Origin: Didymodactylos carnosus | Lineage: Eukaryota > Rotifera > Eurotatoria > Philodinida > Philodinidae | NCBI GenBank assembly: GCA_905250885.1 | Contig: CAJNOQ010000354.1 | Location: 1-53,808, forward strand | Direction: 5' to 3' | DNA: 53,808 nt | In this document: in pieces, positions 1 through 14,100 of the stretch | Layout: every line of letters begins with the position of its first letter | Position numbering within the stretch: the stretch's first letter is position 1 | The notes under the pieces: model-generated | Database searches by the model: none | What the model was told of the DNA's origin: nothing | Seen by the model: the letters and a program-made list of their open reading frames with translations, nothing else | Position numbers and translations under genes: made by a program

Positions 1-3000
1 TGCAGGGCATATGCATATTCGAATCGAATTTTTCGGTTTTGTATTTTGAAAAAATTAGAAAAAAACGTAAGTTACCCCAAATTGTTGAAACACATGTCAT
101 CCGACTCAGTGAAAACAAAACAAGGACATGGGTGTTTTATATGTGACTGTTTTAAAACTAAATATAAGATCTTGATATATCTCTTAATCTATGGGACTAG
201 ATAGATCTACAAAATGCATAGGGACTCTTTTTCAATTCGGCTCGTGTTCAGCGAATTTTGAAGGAACTCGTAGGTATTTAAAATGTTCACTTTAGTTTCT
301 TATACCCAGCTTTGCATATTGAATGAGAATATATATAGTTCTGGAATTTTAAAATAAGAGTGAACATGAAAACTCGGTTGATTTTTGACTATTTTTAAAA
401 AATCCATATTTTAAAGTATTTTCACCCAAAAATGACTTCAAAAATCTTAAAATAACTTTTTTTCTAGGTAATTCGATGTGCTCTATCGAACCAATACAGA
501 GAAAACAAAAAAAAATAATTGTTGTTGTTTTTGGTTTCCGGCACCTTATGTTCAAATTTAGTTTCAGTACTCACCGCTGTTCTGATGACTAAGTTCATCT
601 ATCTCACAGAGTAAGAAAATTAGACAAAATTCAACAGTTTTTAGTACAAATGTGTATCCTTTTGATTTCTCTATAATAGTATATAACAGGAAGAAGATTA
701 CCCTAACTTACGGTTACCGTTACCGGTATAGGATGCTGACAAGTGTCATCTCGATTTCTTCTCTACAGATGACGGACGTCTGACATGGTCATACGCACTG
801 TTACTGGTCATCAACTACAGCTCTGGTCAGAGGCTAGTAGTTAGCTGAATTTGCTCGAGTTCCTCATTCACACTGAGTGACCGCGAACTGTTTTTCTGGA
901 AAGCCACAAAGACTAATCGGTGAAATTATACTGTATATCACAACGCAGTGAGTATGCTATCGAACGGGTGATCCCAGGCATTAAGACATAAGTAACTTGC
1001 TTAAGGCTATCACGCAACTTGACAGCGTCGAGGTTCGAACACATCATCATTGAAGTACATGAGGAATAATATGACCACCAAGTCATGTTATCTAACTGTT
1101 CTGCATGTTCACGTGTTCTTCAAAAACACATGTTATAATACAAAGTATCATAACCTGTGTCATGCAAATATTCACAGGAACTTTCAGAACAGATATGTGA
1201 CCTAATGATCCGTGTAAAAACGAATTATATATTAGTAGCTAGGTAAATTTAAATTATTACGCACTTGCTTGTATAAGTATAAACATCATCAGTTTTACTG
1301 CGTCATATTATGGCTCTAGTTACGTTTCATCTTCATAAAAACAAAAAACCATTCTGTCTTTTTAACCACTAAAATATTTTATTTTCCCTATTCCTACTTC
1401 TGTTACTTCATTACTTATTCTTACAAAAAAATGCCATATCGTTTATTCTTATGTATTAAGGAACCACAAATGCAGGCAAAGTTAACAACCTGTTTATGTT
1501 ACACGCAAAAGAGACAGAAAGAGAGAGAGAGAAACAATCTATTTTTTTTATTTAATATAATAAATTTTGACACATACTGTGACTACAAATATTAAAAAGT
1601 TGTTTAATACACCAGAGATTTCTAATTTGTAGATCAAAATATGATTCTTCTTTCGGTATTCGTTACAGCGATTACTCTTAATAAAACGGACAATATTATT
1701 GTGTTCATAATGTAAAACAATTATATATCTCAAGTATTCTGTTACAAAAGAAGTATATATGAAGAAAAATAAACATTCATTTACGTTTGTTCATCAATAA
1801 AATAGAAATGTTTTTTCTTGCAGTATCAATGTTACAATTAATATTCTAGTCAATTATCTCGGATAAATCATCATCATCATCATACAAACTTATATTTGTT
1901 TGACTATTACACAATATACTCTTATTTCCGATATGAGAGAATGAAATTTTTTACGGAAACAAATGGAACTCTCAAACGTTGAACAATCACTTCACAGATC
2001 GTCGAATATATATATATATACTTTGTTGATTTCGATACTATATATAACAATTAATTTGTTATTTTATCGAAGAAGAAGTACATGACCTCGGCAAATTTGT
2101 TTTGTGACGTATGTTTAATAAGAAAATTTGTTTTTCATTGTAACACATCACTAAATAAGGTCTCATAACAGATAATATGAAGGACAGTGTACACTTCATT
2201 TGTAGGATGGTGTTTATCTGTTTTTCATTTTAAAAGCACATATGAGAATACTCCATCATCTCCATGTTTATTAGATTAAAATTCTTTCTAAAAATAACTT
2301 ACACAGAAATGCTTTTTATTTTCTTTATTTTTTCTTATCTTAATTGTATACTCGCCGCGTCGTTAAACTGATAATTGTATCACTTCTAAAAAAGGTCATT
2401 TTTCTTCTTTTTTTTTTTGTTTTCTTCTCTTCTGCCCAAAGCTCTTTTGTTAATAATATGTATTTATTTTTTTGGTACCGTTAAAAAATATTATTTCGGA
2501 AAAATAGAGTAGATGACGTATAGTAGTATTATCATCATCAGCAGAAACATCATCAATATACATTTTCTTGGTTATTTTTGTACTAACTAGCTTGGGTATA
2601 TAAACATAGAAAAAGATCAAACAGCTGCTAAATTACCTTATATCAACGTTTGTTAGGTTTATAATATCTCTGTTTTATATACACATTTAGTATTTGGAAA
2701 AACAAGATCTGTTTTCCATAAAAACAATTTCAATTAGATTCGAAATAAATAATTGCATTATTATATAGTCACTGAAGTAGAATTTATTATAAGTCAGAAA
2801 TAAAAAGATAATATAAAAATTATAGTTTTTAATTTATTATAGAAAGAAGTTTATGAAGTTTTTCAAATCTTTTATGTAGAAGAAATAGATGTGAGTTTTG
2901 TGTTAAATAAGAAACCAAATTTAAATAAGAGATTAATTATTTAGGAATGATAATCAAAATAACTTGAACTGGATTAAAACTTTCTACTAAAAACTAAAGA

Positions 3001-3548
3001 ACACTACACTACAGTTTAAGCAGAATTCAGGAGAATCGTCTTAAAAATGTTGTTCTTAAATCTCTTAATAAGTCAAACAATTAATTGAAAAAGTAAAAAA
3101 CACCTGATGAAATCTAGTTGTATTCATCATTGTCTGTGGAAAAGCTTGATACAGATAATTTTGACAAAAACTTTTGACTCTTACAACGTAATCAGAACGT
3201 ATATAGATACGATATGTTTTAATATCTGATCGAAGAAGAGTCAATTAATGACAAGAACTAAGAAAATTTTAAAAAAGAAAAAAAGAATAATTTTAAACAA
3301 TATCTTTATACTAAATATATCGTACTCATAAGTAGAATGTATATATTAACGCTTGATATAGTCGTTTTTAGACTCAATGAAATATTGATAGTATATATGA
3401 GCACGAAAATGTTGACAGGGGATCTGTTTCGTCCAGGACATTTTTTTATTTCCGACGTTTTTTCTGTTTAGTCGTTCAGATGCATATGCTATCTCATAAA
3501 TGGGTCACAGAATACCCATTTACAACTTTCTGTGGCTTTTGTTTATAA

Positions 3549-3573
3549 ATACATATATATATATATATATATA
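3549..3573. repeat. (AT)n microsatellite
   Basis: An alternating AT tract of about 25 bp. Similar tracts occur near 2010, 35965 and 45370. Confidence 0.85.
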
Positions 3574-5824
3574 GGAATATGTATACTATATAGACTTCCA
3601 TTAGAGTCATTATCTTTTTTTGTTTTTTTCCATGATCAGATTAAATAATACACGTCTAGAGATTAATGAAAAACTAATGTATGCAACGTTGCACATATCT
3701 ATGTTGCATATTCTTCTTTTCTTATTGTTTTCTTCAGTATAAATTTATTTATTTATTTATTTTTGCTTTTCTGTCACCTGTTTAAGATGAATAAAATAAA
3801 TCGATGTCTTTCAATTTAAAATACATAAGTATTATGATGAGAAGAAGAAAAAAAACAATCAATAATACAACTGACAATTAAGAAGAAAAATATATCGGTA
3901 AATGAAGCAGATGGAAGAGGAGAAAGAAAAAATATTTTCCAAGTAAATATTAATAATTCAACCAAACGCGTATATAATTAATTTGAGTGATGACAGATTT
4001 AGCCTTGATAACTTTTTGAACATATTCTTAACATGTAATCAAAACATAAATGTAGGGATGTGTAGTCGAATTAATAATTCTATCGTTAATCAACAACTAC
4101 AATATTATTTTTTTTTTTCAGCAACATTCTGTTTAAGATCAAAAAGTTACGTTAGACTTACAAAAATAACCTAACTTCCCTCCCATTATGTTGAAACTTG
4201 CATGTTATATTTGAGTGTTTGGATATTTCAATATCTCAGAACAGACATTCAAGGAGGAACAAATTACGATATTGTTGACATATCAATAACGAGCTGTGAC
4301 GAAAGAAGCAATTTTTTTACTTACTAAGTTTGTCGCTTCAAAATAAATATGACAATTATACATTAATAATTGAAGAAGAAAAACATAAGTGTATGGTTAT
4401 CGTATGTTTACAAAATGTAGAAATACCATACCTTTTCTTTCTAATATAAAGAAAGAAAAAATTTGTTTATTTTTTATTTTTTTCATATAAAAAATCTAGA
4501 AAAATAGAAATAAAATTTACAACATCTTCGTTGATGTTATAGATCATCCCTATAAACGATAATGATGATATATGCAAACGATAAAAATAAGATCCTATTT
4601 TCTCTTTCTTCTTTTTTTGCATACATATTATTTATTTTTTCTTCTTCTGGTACAACAAAAACAACATGCACGACGTGAATAGGTATTTCTTATTTCTGTT
4701 GTTTTTGTCATGACATTCAGTACAAATGCGTGAAGTGTGCAGTAAAGTCGATTCAACATAATTGAAGACAGATTTAATTAATCGAATAAGTTAAAGTTTT
4801 ATCGTAAAAAACATTCACGTCTGTCATAGATAACTATAATCCAAAATCGACAATGATTCGACTCATGCCCGAATATAGATTTCTAAAAATTTAGTGTTTT
4901 TCATGAGTTAATCAGTCATATCGACACTATCGAACAAAGAAAGAGAAATGATTGTTCGAACCATAACAATATAATTAATCTTTATCGATATAAAATGAGA
5001 AATGTGGGATAGTTCGTGCATTCTTTATATCAGATTAATAATTAATCACAACCGCATTTGTGATCTCGATGAAACGTAGCTTGTTTTAGACATATTAACA
5101 TTTTCTATAATTGTTTTATGAAAACAATCATTACAACATGCGTATATAGTTCTTGTAAATTTGTTTCATCGAATTTGGATGTAAAACTTTCGATTGTAAA
5201 GGATTTGCATGATCTTATAGCAATATCTGAGTAAAAATTGTACGATGTTCCATCATCAATAAAATTTCACAACGAATTCATTCAGAAGAGTTGATTTCAA
5301 ACTGACATCAGCAAAATGAGTATCTAATATGATTCTTAGTGGTACGAATAATATGAAAAATGGTATTATAATCAATATTTTTTCGTTCCATACAGAATTG
5401 CAATTATCAGAAGGGTGCACATCCCCCTAATAATTGAAAAAGGTATTGTTATTTTATCGATTATTCCTTGCACAAACTATTTTTTATCAATTTTACACTA
5501 CCTCAGAGCGATAATTCTTTTCACACATCCCTAATATTTGACTCCTATTTGCGGTCCTGGTTCTATAGTAGCGCTCGATGTTCGTCGAGGGAGAGTATAC
5601 CTGAATGATGCAGATAAATCAACACTTTTCAGGTTAATATATTGATATGGGTGATTCACTGGAACTCAAATTTATGATATTAGCAAATATATTATATCAG
5701 TTATTGCCATTAAATTAATATGTAACATAATTATCGATAGAAATTCGAATTTGGTTTTCTCCATTAATGATAGTTGTTTTAATATCTGATTCATGGACAG
5801 ATGAACACAACTATTTTCTTAAGG

Positions 5825-6322
5825 AAGGGTCCACACCCCCTCCATATTTTGACATAGTGTGGGCTATGACCTGAAGTATTTGATTGACACTTCTTATAAT
5901 GCCTGAAATGCACAGTTTATGAGTAATTAAATAATTAACAATTAAATACAATCAAGATTTCGATTTCGATGATATTATAAAGTAATTCATTATATTTTAC
6001 TGGAATATCCGATCAATATTATTGCAGAGTCATTTTGTAGACAATCTTTGGTTGTATATAATAAGTTTGAAAAGTCTTCCAACGACATAGGTTTTTTAAG
6101 TGAAACATTGTAAAAAAAGCGTTTTTTCTACTTTTAAGCATAAAAAGTAATTTTTGAAAATCTTCCTAGCGAATTCACGATAAGAATTTTCAAGAAAAAG
6201 TTTCGCTAGCGATCTTGTAACTGATGTCATTCGGCATGAGATAAGCGGAAGCGAGTGTCAATCAAACACTTCAGATCATAGCGCACACTATTTCGAAATA
6301 TAGAGGGGGTGTGAAACTTTAG
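5825..6322. mobile_element. Inverted-repeat element, about 0.5 kb
   Basis: The arm at about 5825-5862 (from AAGGGTCCACACCCCCTCC to ACATAGTGTG) is the imperfect reverse complement of about 6286-6322 (CACACTAT to GGGGGTGTGAAAC). A related string, AAGGGTGCACATCCCCCT, occurs at about 5412. No coding capacity is visible between the arms. This fits a MITE-like non-autonomous DNA transposon. No clear target-site duplication was read, so the true ends may differ. Confidence 0.5.
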
Positions 6323-6378
6323 AACCTTAGAAATTGCTTCATACGTTCGGCAAAATAGTATAAGTATATATGTAATTA

Positions 6379-6727
6379 GGCATGCAACAGTTTTTTTTTC
6401 GTGTTTTTCAAAAAATGGTTTGTATTTTCGCAACAATGAACGGTGAAATTTTCTGAAATCAGCAGTTTTGTAGAGCAAACATTTCTCTATAAGATGGCAT
6501 ATAATAGAAATCACTGTTTAACAGCTGTTTTTAACTGCTGGGTTATTCTATCAAAAACATTTTTTAAAGAAACCAAGCAACTTTAAAAATATCTATTATA
6601 TACCATCTTGTAGAGAAATGTTTGCTCTACAAAACTGCTGATTTCACAAAATTTCAGAGTTCGTTGTTGCGAAAATACAAACCATTTTTTTGAAAAATAT
6701 CAAAACAAAAACTATTGCATGCCTATA
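6379..6727. mobile_element. Palindromic MITE, arms about 133 bp
   Basis: The left arm (about 6379-6511) and right arm (about 6592-6727) are reverse complements over most of their length, including GGCATGCAA, TGGTTTGTATTTTCGCAACAA and GCAGTTTTGTAGAGCAAAC. About 80 bp separate them. This is a foldback or MITE structure with no coding capacity. It adjoins the 5825-6322 inverted repeat, and both could be parts of one larger element. Confidence 0.75.
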
Positions 6728-8163
6728 TGCAATTCGAAATTCTTTACAAACTGACATTATCGAAAAGTAATTTTTTAGATTTTAGATTCAAGCTTCCAGA
6801 GATCTTGAACTCGAATCAGATTTCAGGTGTGAAAAAATTATTAAAAAAATGTCATAGTACCAGTTTGTGAGAAAAAACTGAACTAATTATTACGGATTGT
6901 TAAAGAATGAATAATGAATTTATAACATTCTTATTAATCTTAATTACATGGTCATGGCAGTAATGGTTTTCTGTCTTGCCGGTAACAAAATCTAATGAAA
7001 AAGCTAGAAAAGAATATAACAAGTATCAGGTATTCGTAAGAAAAATATTCTTGATCAATATTATGATATTTTAGGACTAAATACACAGATGAAATATTGT
7101 GTTCTAATAAGTAATATCACTGAGAGAAAAATTTATGTCACGCTGAAAAAGTTATCTACAATCTAGTTTCTGTAAACAAACATTTATTTTAGTATGACTT
7201 TAGGAATTTTTAATACAGCCAAATACTATAGATAATATCTCGAAGATTTTGTCATTTTCAACCTTTCTAAATTATTTGATATTATCATTTAGCATTGTTT
7301 GGCTTAGAATTGTGTGAAATTTTTGCTTCAAAGTATTTATATGTTTTGAATAAATTGTTTTAGACAAAGACTTACCGTTTTAGATTAATTTTTTTCTGCT
7401 ATTGGATTTTAGTCTTCTAACGTCACTATAATTGGAAAGTGTTCGTTAAACTCTTTGCACTTACTGTTTTTGTCTTAAAAATACGTTTTATTCAAAGACA
7501 AAAGACAAATTTTATAAGGGTAGAAAACAAAAACGATCAAATATAAATGTACAAATAATTAATATTTTTTGAAAACAAAAAAGCAAACAAAAAATGCTAA
7601 TCTATCAGTAAAAAATGGATAAAAACAATAATATTGTTTAGTAATATAGAATTGAGCAAAACTGAATTGTCATGAGATACAATAAGATGATACACAACCA
7701 AAAAATGTACCAAAATCGAGATCATCTCTAGAGAAATAATAAAAAAGTAATTATTCTGGCAAGAGTGTCTTAGAATCATAAAATCAATTGAGAAATAAGA
7801 ATATAGGAACAAAACGATCAATAGTGATCAGTATTTCAAAAGAAAATTAAAATAAGAACGTCAAAAGTTATACAAAATGTATCGACGGTCATGAATATTT
7901 TAACGTAAGAAAAAAAACCATCTTACTACCAAAATTTAAGCGGTAACAATATTCTCCTTTTTGATAAAAGAAACATTCTCATTCCATGAAAAAAGTTGAA
8001 AAAGAATGGACAAGATAGAACATTGCACAAAAACAAAGAAAAAAAAAAAGCATTCGATTGATAACAAAATACGACTCAATCTTATTTTACGTTTTCATTC
8101 GTCTGTCAAACAAATAGAAATCATTTATGTTCACAGATAAACATCACATTCTCAATTATTCAT

Positions 8164-11100
8164 TTAATTACCATCCTCATTTTGATTTTGTTTTGTTTGT
8201 GTAAAAAATTTTAATTTTTGTGTAAATGTCATTGTTTCATTGACATTCTCTTTATTATCTTGTACAAGTGATTGTTTTTCCTTTTTTGCACGCGTACGTG
8301 GATCAATATAATACTCTTGTGCACCAATAACACTAGGAATATTTGTTGTTGAATCATAATTAAATAGATTATCACGTCGAACTAGTTCAGCAGTGATATG
8401 TTCAACAGCATCTAATGAAGATACTGGAATTTCAACGACATGATTATCAATAGTCATTTGTTGTAAACTTTGATCAGAAATGTGAGGAGGTGGTGGCGGC
8501 ATCGGAGGACTCAATTCACAATGTAATGGATGATCTCGTCCACTAGAAGAGAGAAAAAATTAAAGAATGTTAGTAGACGAATATGAAAAAAAGGATAAAT
8601 CATTCAGAGTATGCTCAATGTGCTACATAAATTAGACAGTCACAAATGAATAGAAGAATATTAGGGTTAAGTGATAAACGAGTGAAATCTTCTGTTGTTC
8701 CCTTGAGCCGTATGATGTTCCCATGAATTTAACCAATGTTCTGGAAATTAAATTGTATCCGCTTTAGTACAAGATAGGATTAATGCAAACATTAGGGATC
8801 CAATGTAAAATAAGAAAGACAAACGTCTTACTTTTGAAGATATTGTGCTGATGATAACTGTGTCGACGATCGTTGTAAGAAAGTATTTTTCAAATTACTT
8901 GCAACAGCAAATGAGACATCGCGAGTTGGAGGTGGTGGTGGAGGAGAGGGAGAGATAGCTAGTTTTTCTGTCGAAACTAAAACAATACAAAAACAGCCAT
9001 TTTTTAACGAAGATTTCTTTCACTTTCCTTCTTTTACTTTTATTTGTCAACGGCTTTTGTTGTTGATCCATTTGATATTGTGCACGATTGACAACTGTAG
9101 CCAATGAATCGTTTGTTTTGACTGATGAGGTTGTTGTGATATAAGGTGAAGCTGATCCTGCTGTATGTGAAATGTTATTAGCTGATGTTGAGTGTTTCAT
9201 TGCAGGTTCATGATCGTGTAATGAGGGAGGAGAACCAGGTAAACGCTTAAAAATATGATAATATATATGTGTGCTCAAACCAGGACAAAAAAATATGCTA
9301 ACGTACCACATGTTTTGATAATCGAGCTTGTTCTTTTTTTGCTTCTAACGAACGTTCTTCTTCTGACATACGTTTCAGTTTTAAATCACGCATATCACGA
9401 TCAACACGTACTTGTCGATCCTAAAAAATCCAAATTACTCTTAGAAACACAGTTACATTCAAATTAAAATAATATTTTTGTGCCTACTCGATCACGGCGT
9501 AGATGAGCTTCAATATCAGCTTCTTTTCTTTCTTGTAATTTTGTCATTATTTGCCGTTGTACTTGTCGCTCTTGTTCAAATTGTTCTAAGCGACGCTTCA
9601 ATCTAAAATACAAGAATTGATATGAGACAAATAATAGGCCAGTTTTTTCTTATCCTACTTTTCATCAAATTCATTCATTTCATTTGTCATTGATAATTTT
9701 CCCGTTTGGTTAGTATTTAACGGCGTTTGTGGTAAAATAGAAGTCGAAACAAATGGTTTTATCGACGGAATATAATGTCCATCATTAGTATTAGGATTAC
9801 TCAGAACAGCCTGCTAAAAAGAAATGAAAGAATATTCAGAGCATAGATATGAATACGAGAAGCTCTGTAATGTAGAGTCTTGCGTAGCAGCAGGACAGAC
9901 AGGCTCAAGACAAAAAATAACTTTACGGGCTTGGGACAAGAAAAGAATTTCACGAAGTCGGGACAAGTGGCAGAAAAATGTTATCTCGTAAGTTTTGTCT
10001 TTTGACTATAATTATGCTGCAACTTCAAATGTTTAATTCTTGTAATACATCAAATCAAAACCGTAATTTTACAATAGCTAATAAAAATTAATCCGGAGAG
10101 GCGAAATAGTCTGGATTTAAACTTGAGAAGATGTTTTATATCTAAAACTCGGTTTGCATTTCATTTCTTTCGATTCTGAGGTAGTGAGTGGATGTAAAAC
10201 ATTTTTTTTATACAACAAATTTTAAGTTTAGAATCGAATAAATTAGGCTTAAATTTTGTCACGCGAATTTGGCAAAAATAAGTTTAAGACTTTAAGCGTC
10301 TCTTGTACCAGTTACGATTTATCTCAACAGAAAAAAAATTTTCAAAAAATTACGGTACAATAAAGCCCGTAAATATTTTCCACGAGACAGACGGGTTCAA
10401 GACACCATTATTTGCTCACGGGCTCGGCTTACGGGACTGGACAAAAAATATTTATGTTCGGACTCAGGCTTACGGGCTCGAAGCAGCAGAAAAGTTTGTC
10501 CCGCAGGACTCTACTGTAATGTACTTCTTTCAAGTGACAACAAGAGAAGCTAGTTAATTCTTTTTAATATAATATATGTTCTCTACACTCAACTTACCGA
10601 TGCATAATCAAATTCTTCGTCTGAATCACCATGAAAATGAAATTCTTCTACACGTCGATCGAATTCGGATTCTAATTTTAAATTACTATAAAAAAACAAC
10701 GATGATTTATAGGTCGATTAGTTAATCGCTAGAAAATTACACAACCTTAATTCTTTGTCTTCTTGTTCCGTTCGGTCATGTTTATTTTGTAAATCATTAA
10801 TACGGTTCAGTCGATATTCAGTTATTTTCTGTCGATGACTATTACCATGAGTATTATTAGTCAAATTCGATTTTGATTTTGTTTGTGTTAAACTTAATAA
10901 AGGTGATAATGATAAAGGCGCTGATATATGTTGATTTTGTACAGATTGATGATCATCATGAAGAGCAAATCGCGTATTAGTCGAATTTCGTGATGATGGG
11001 TGTTGAAAAAATGTTTGATCGCTATTGTTCACAGGACCTTTCCTAAAATAAATTGAACACAAAAAATCAAAAAAAATCTCCATGCAAGTATTTCGTCATA

Positions 11101-14100
11101 TACCATTCTGAGTCATATTTTGTATTATTATTATTATTATAATTAGAGTGGTTCGTTAAACAAGCCAACTGGTCAGAAGATGTTGATAATGTTGTTTTTG
11201 ATTGCTTACCAGCTACGTCGACATCACTGACCTGTGATTAGTAAAAATCAGTCAGTAGCACATATAGAATAAACCATTCCGTTTGCTAATCTACTTACAG
11301 AGTTACTTAGTTTTATTGTCGGTACATTTGTTGTTTTTGTATTTGGCTTTGGTGCTAACGTTGGTCGTTGATTGGCTGTAGCTGGTACATTACTATGATG
11401 ATTTATAATCGGCACCACTTTTGAGTGACGCATTCCATTAGTAAGTGGAGAAATTTGTTGTTGATGTTGTTGACCATTATCTTGTGTGTACTGATTTGAT
11501 TTAGGCATGTGATGTGCATTTACATGTAACGGTTGATGTTTGAAACTATTGTAGTTATCATCTTCGTCATCATCTTCGTATTGACGAAACGGATAGCGAT
11601 GATTATTGAATGTTTCCTTTGTGTTTTCGCCAAATGATTGCCGTTCACTTGCCAGACGAACAAATGCTCCAACTGCGGGTTGTTCCTCTTCATCACTTTC
11701 TTCTTCATCTTCTGGTTGTTGTTCTGATTTCGGTATATCAAATGTTTGATTTTTGTTAAATAATGTTTTATATTCTATGTCTAAATTTGGATTTGAATGG
11801 CGTTGATGACTCATAATGTTGTCTTGATTTTCATCTTCGTCAATTAATGCCTGCACAGAACGAGCTGCTTGAATTGAACGTTGGTGATTGTTATATCCTT
11901 GTTGTTGTGGCGGCGGCTGATTTAAACTTTTAGCATTATAAACATATTCATATGAATTATTTTGCTGTGGGCGAATAGGTGGTTGGAGTTGATGTTGAAC
12001 AGTTGAAGAAGAATTTGCCATTTGATTGAGTAGAGCGTTTGTAGACGATGAACGAACAGTGGGTTGTAAAGTATTCATCATATGATGATCTGGCGTTGCA
12101 AACGGATGAGGATAATGATTGTTATCAACAAGTAATCGCTCATGACTTGATGTTGCTTTTAGAATTGATGGAACTACCGATAATGTAGCACGTTGGTTCG
12201 GTGGTGTAGTGGTAGTTGAAAATCGGGTACCTAACATTTGAAAAAACATTATCATACACTAGATTCTGGTATATCAAATGACATTGTAATTTATTACCTG
12301 CTTGATGATTATCGGGTACCGATTTTGTTAATAAAGCTGATAAGCCTTGATGATATGCAGCATCTTTCAATACTTTTAACGTAACAGTAGGCCCACATTG
12401 TTTTAGGGCATCAGCAGCTCTAAATGTATTTAAAAATTAATATTAAAATGACTAGAACAACTCAATTTAGGATGTATTTTCGTATCTCACAAGGAGTTTT
12501 AGGGAAACAACAATGTTCATACCACTAGCAACAAACTCTAGCATAAGTCTCTTTTTTATATTTTCGTTGTTTTAAAATAGTCTTTCAGTCGATTTAGAGG
12601 CAAAAGTTAAAGTATATGATAGATGTTGTAACAGCAACTAATGTGAATCTCATCTTAATTTTATTTGTTTATTTCGCCGTTTGGACAAAAGAATTTGTCA
12701 TTTTTAAGAGAAATAACAATTTTATCTTCCTTGAAAATGACAAATTCTTTTGTCCAAACGGCGAAATAAACAAATAAAATTAAGATGAGAATCAAATTAC
12801 CTGCTGTTACAATATCTATCATATCTGAAATAGTCTTCATGTGCTCCTCTTACAACTTTAACAAAGACTCACTACATCATTCTAGCTATTATCGCTGTCT
12901 TACTGATCTTGTGTGACATCGATAAGAAGAACATTATCAACTTGAATAATTTGATCCCCAGCTTGTAAACGGCTATCTTCTTCAGCAGCACCACCGGGTA
13001 CTAGAAATTGAATCAAAAGATAGCATACGAACATAAGTAACACAAACATTTATCATACCAATAGCTTTAATGTAAATGCCTTGAAATTGTTGATTTTCAC
13101 CCTTAAACGGCAGTACAGTATAATTTGTTAATAAAATAGAAAAGCTCTAAGGACATCTTACTTTAGCTGCTACGATACTCAAGCCCAAACTATTATTTTT
13201 TTTATTCATCATTATTGTTTGAATAGTACTATTATCATACTGCACTTGACCATTACCATTCATTGATCGAAGATGATGCGACTGTGGCAGATATTCATCA
13301 TCATTCTGAAAGTAGAAAACTTCTATAACACATAAATAAATAACAAAGCGAAGAAAATCTTACATGAACTGGTAGTGGTTTCATAAATTCAGTCCACAAA
13401 CCAAAACTATGCGGATTTGTGAATAATCGACATATACCATCTCTACTCATCGGTTCGATGAATTCAAATAACGGCTGAGGAATCGAACGAATCGTATCGC
13501 AAGTGTAACCGTCTTCGGGTAATAAAAATGGTAAATTGAGTTTTGGATCCTCATGTAAATGAATCGGTACACCTTCTCGACACAAAGTGTCATCGACGAA
13601 TTTCCGTGCAGCAGATAAAACTCTAAAGGAAAGAAAGAATAGATAACAAAAGAGTTATAAAGAAATCTTATACATACGCTTGAGTAAAACTTGTAGATAT
13701 CTGTGGTTCATTTCTGTTCCGTATATAATTATCCAAAACTTGTTTAATTTGCTTTGAATTTAATTTTAATGATACATTTGCCAATAAACTTGCATCGTTT
13801 TGATCACGCTTTGAATTTTGTAGTAATTGACATAACTGATTTACTTTTGTCAAGTGACAATCGGATGCCAATTCTAAACCTTGTCTCAATGCCCAGTCAC
13901 TAATATGAGATAGGCGTGATGATAGTTTTTCACCCCAATAATGTGTACATAATTTCAACTCTGAATAACAAACAATTCGGTTAAACAACCAACAATTAAT
14001 ATAATGAAATATTAGTGAAAACATTTGAATTGTCAGAGCAGCATTTACACGACATTTACGCAATAAATCCATCACAGATGACAATGTAGCTAGAATGTCA

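Larger units (their letters stand above)
1..8163. other. AT-rich stretch with no supportable gene
   Basis: I see no open frame with protein-like composition or chained splice sites on either strand. The short open frames here are low-complexity or stop-poor by chance. The stretch holds AT microsatellites near 2010 and 3550, an ATTT tract near 3747, a GA tract near 1510, and two inverted-repeat elements described separately. About 690-1100 is visibly less AT-rich and more complex than its surroundings. The stretch lies downstream of the afadin stop, so part of it may be 3' UTR or regulatory DNA of a gene beyond the left edge. Confidence 0.6.

Noticed and set aside
1032-1040. tRNA-like B box GGTTCGAAC
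   Set aside because: No cloverleaf or convincing A box could be drawn around it, so no tRNA gene is called.
10303-10557. 84-codon plus-strand open frame with an in-frame ATG
   Set aside because: It lies mostly inside the hAT-like element in an afadin intron and runs out through its right end. Its apparent motifs come from the repeated ACGGGCT units.
12790-12830. Apparent extra PDZ exon (MIDIVTA) on the minus strand
   Set aside because: The phases do not fit either neighbour. The exons at 12904 and 12419 join directly in frame and reproduce the family sequence, and the segment is an arm of the palindrome.
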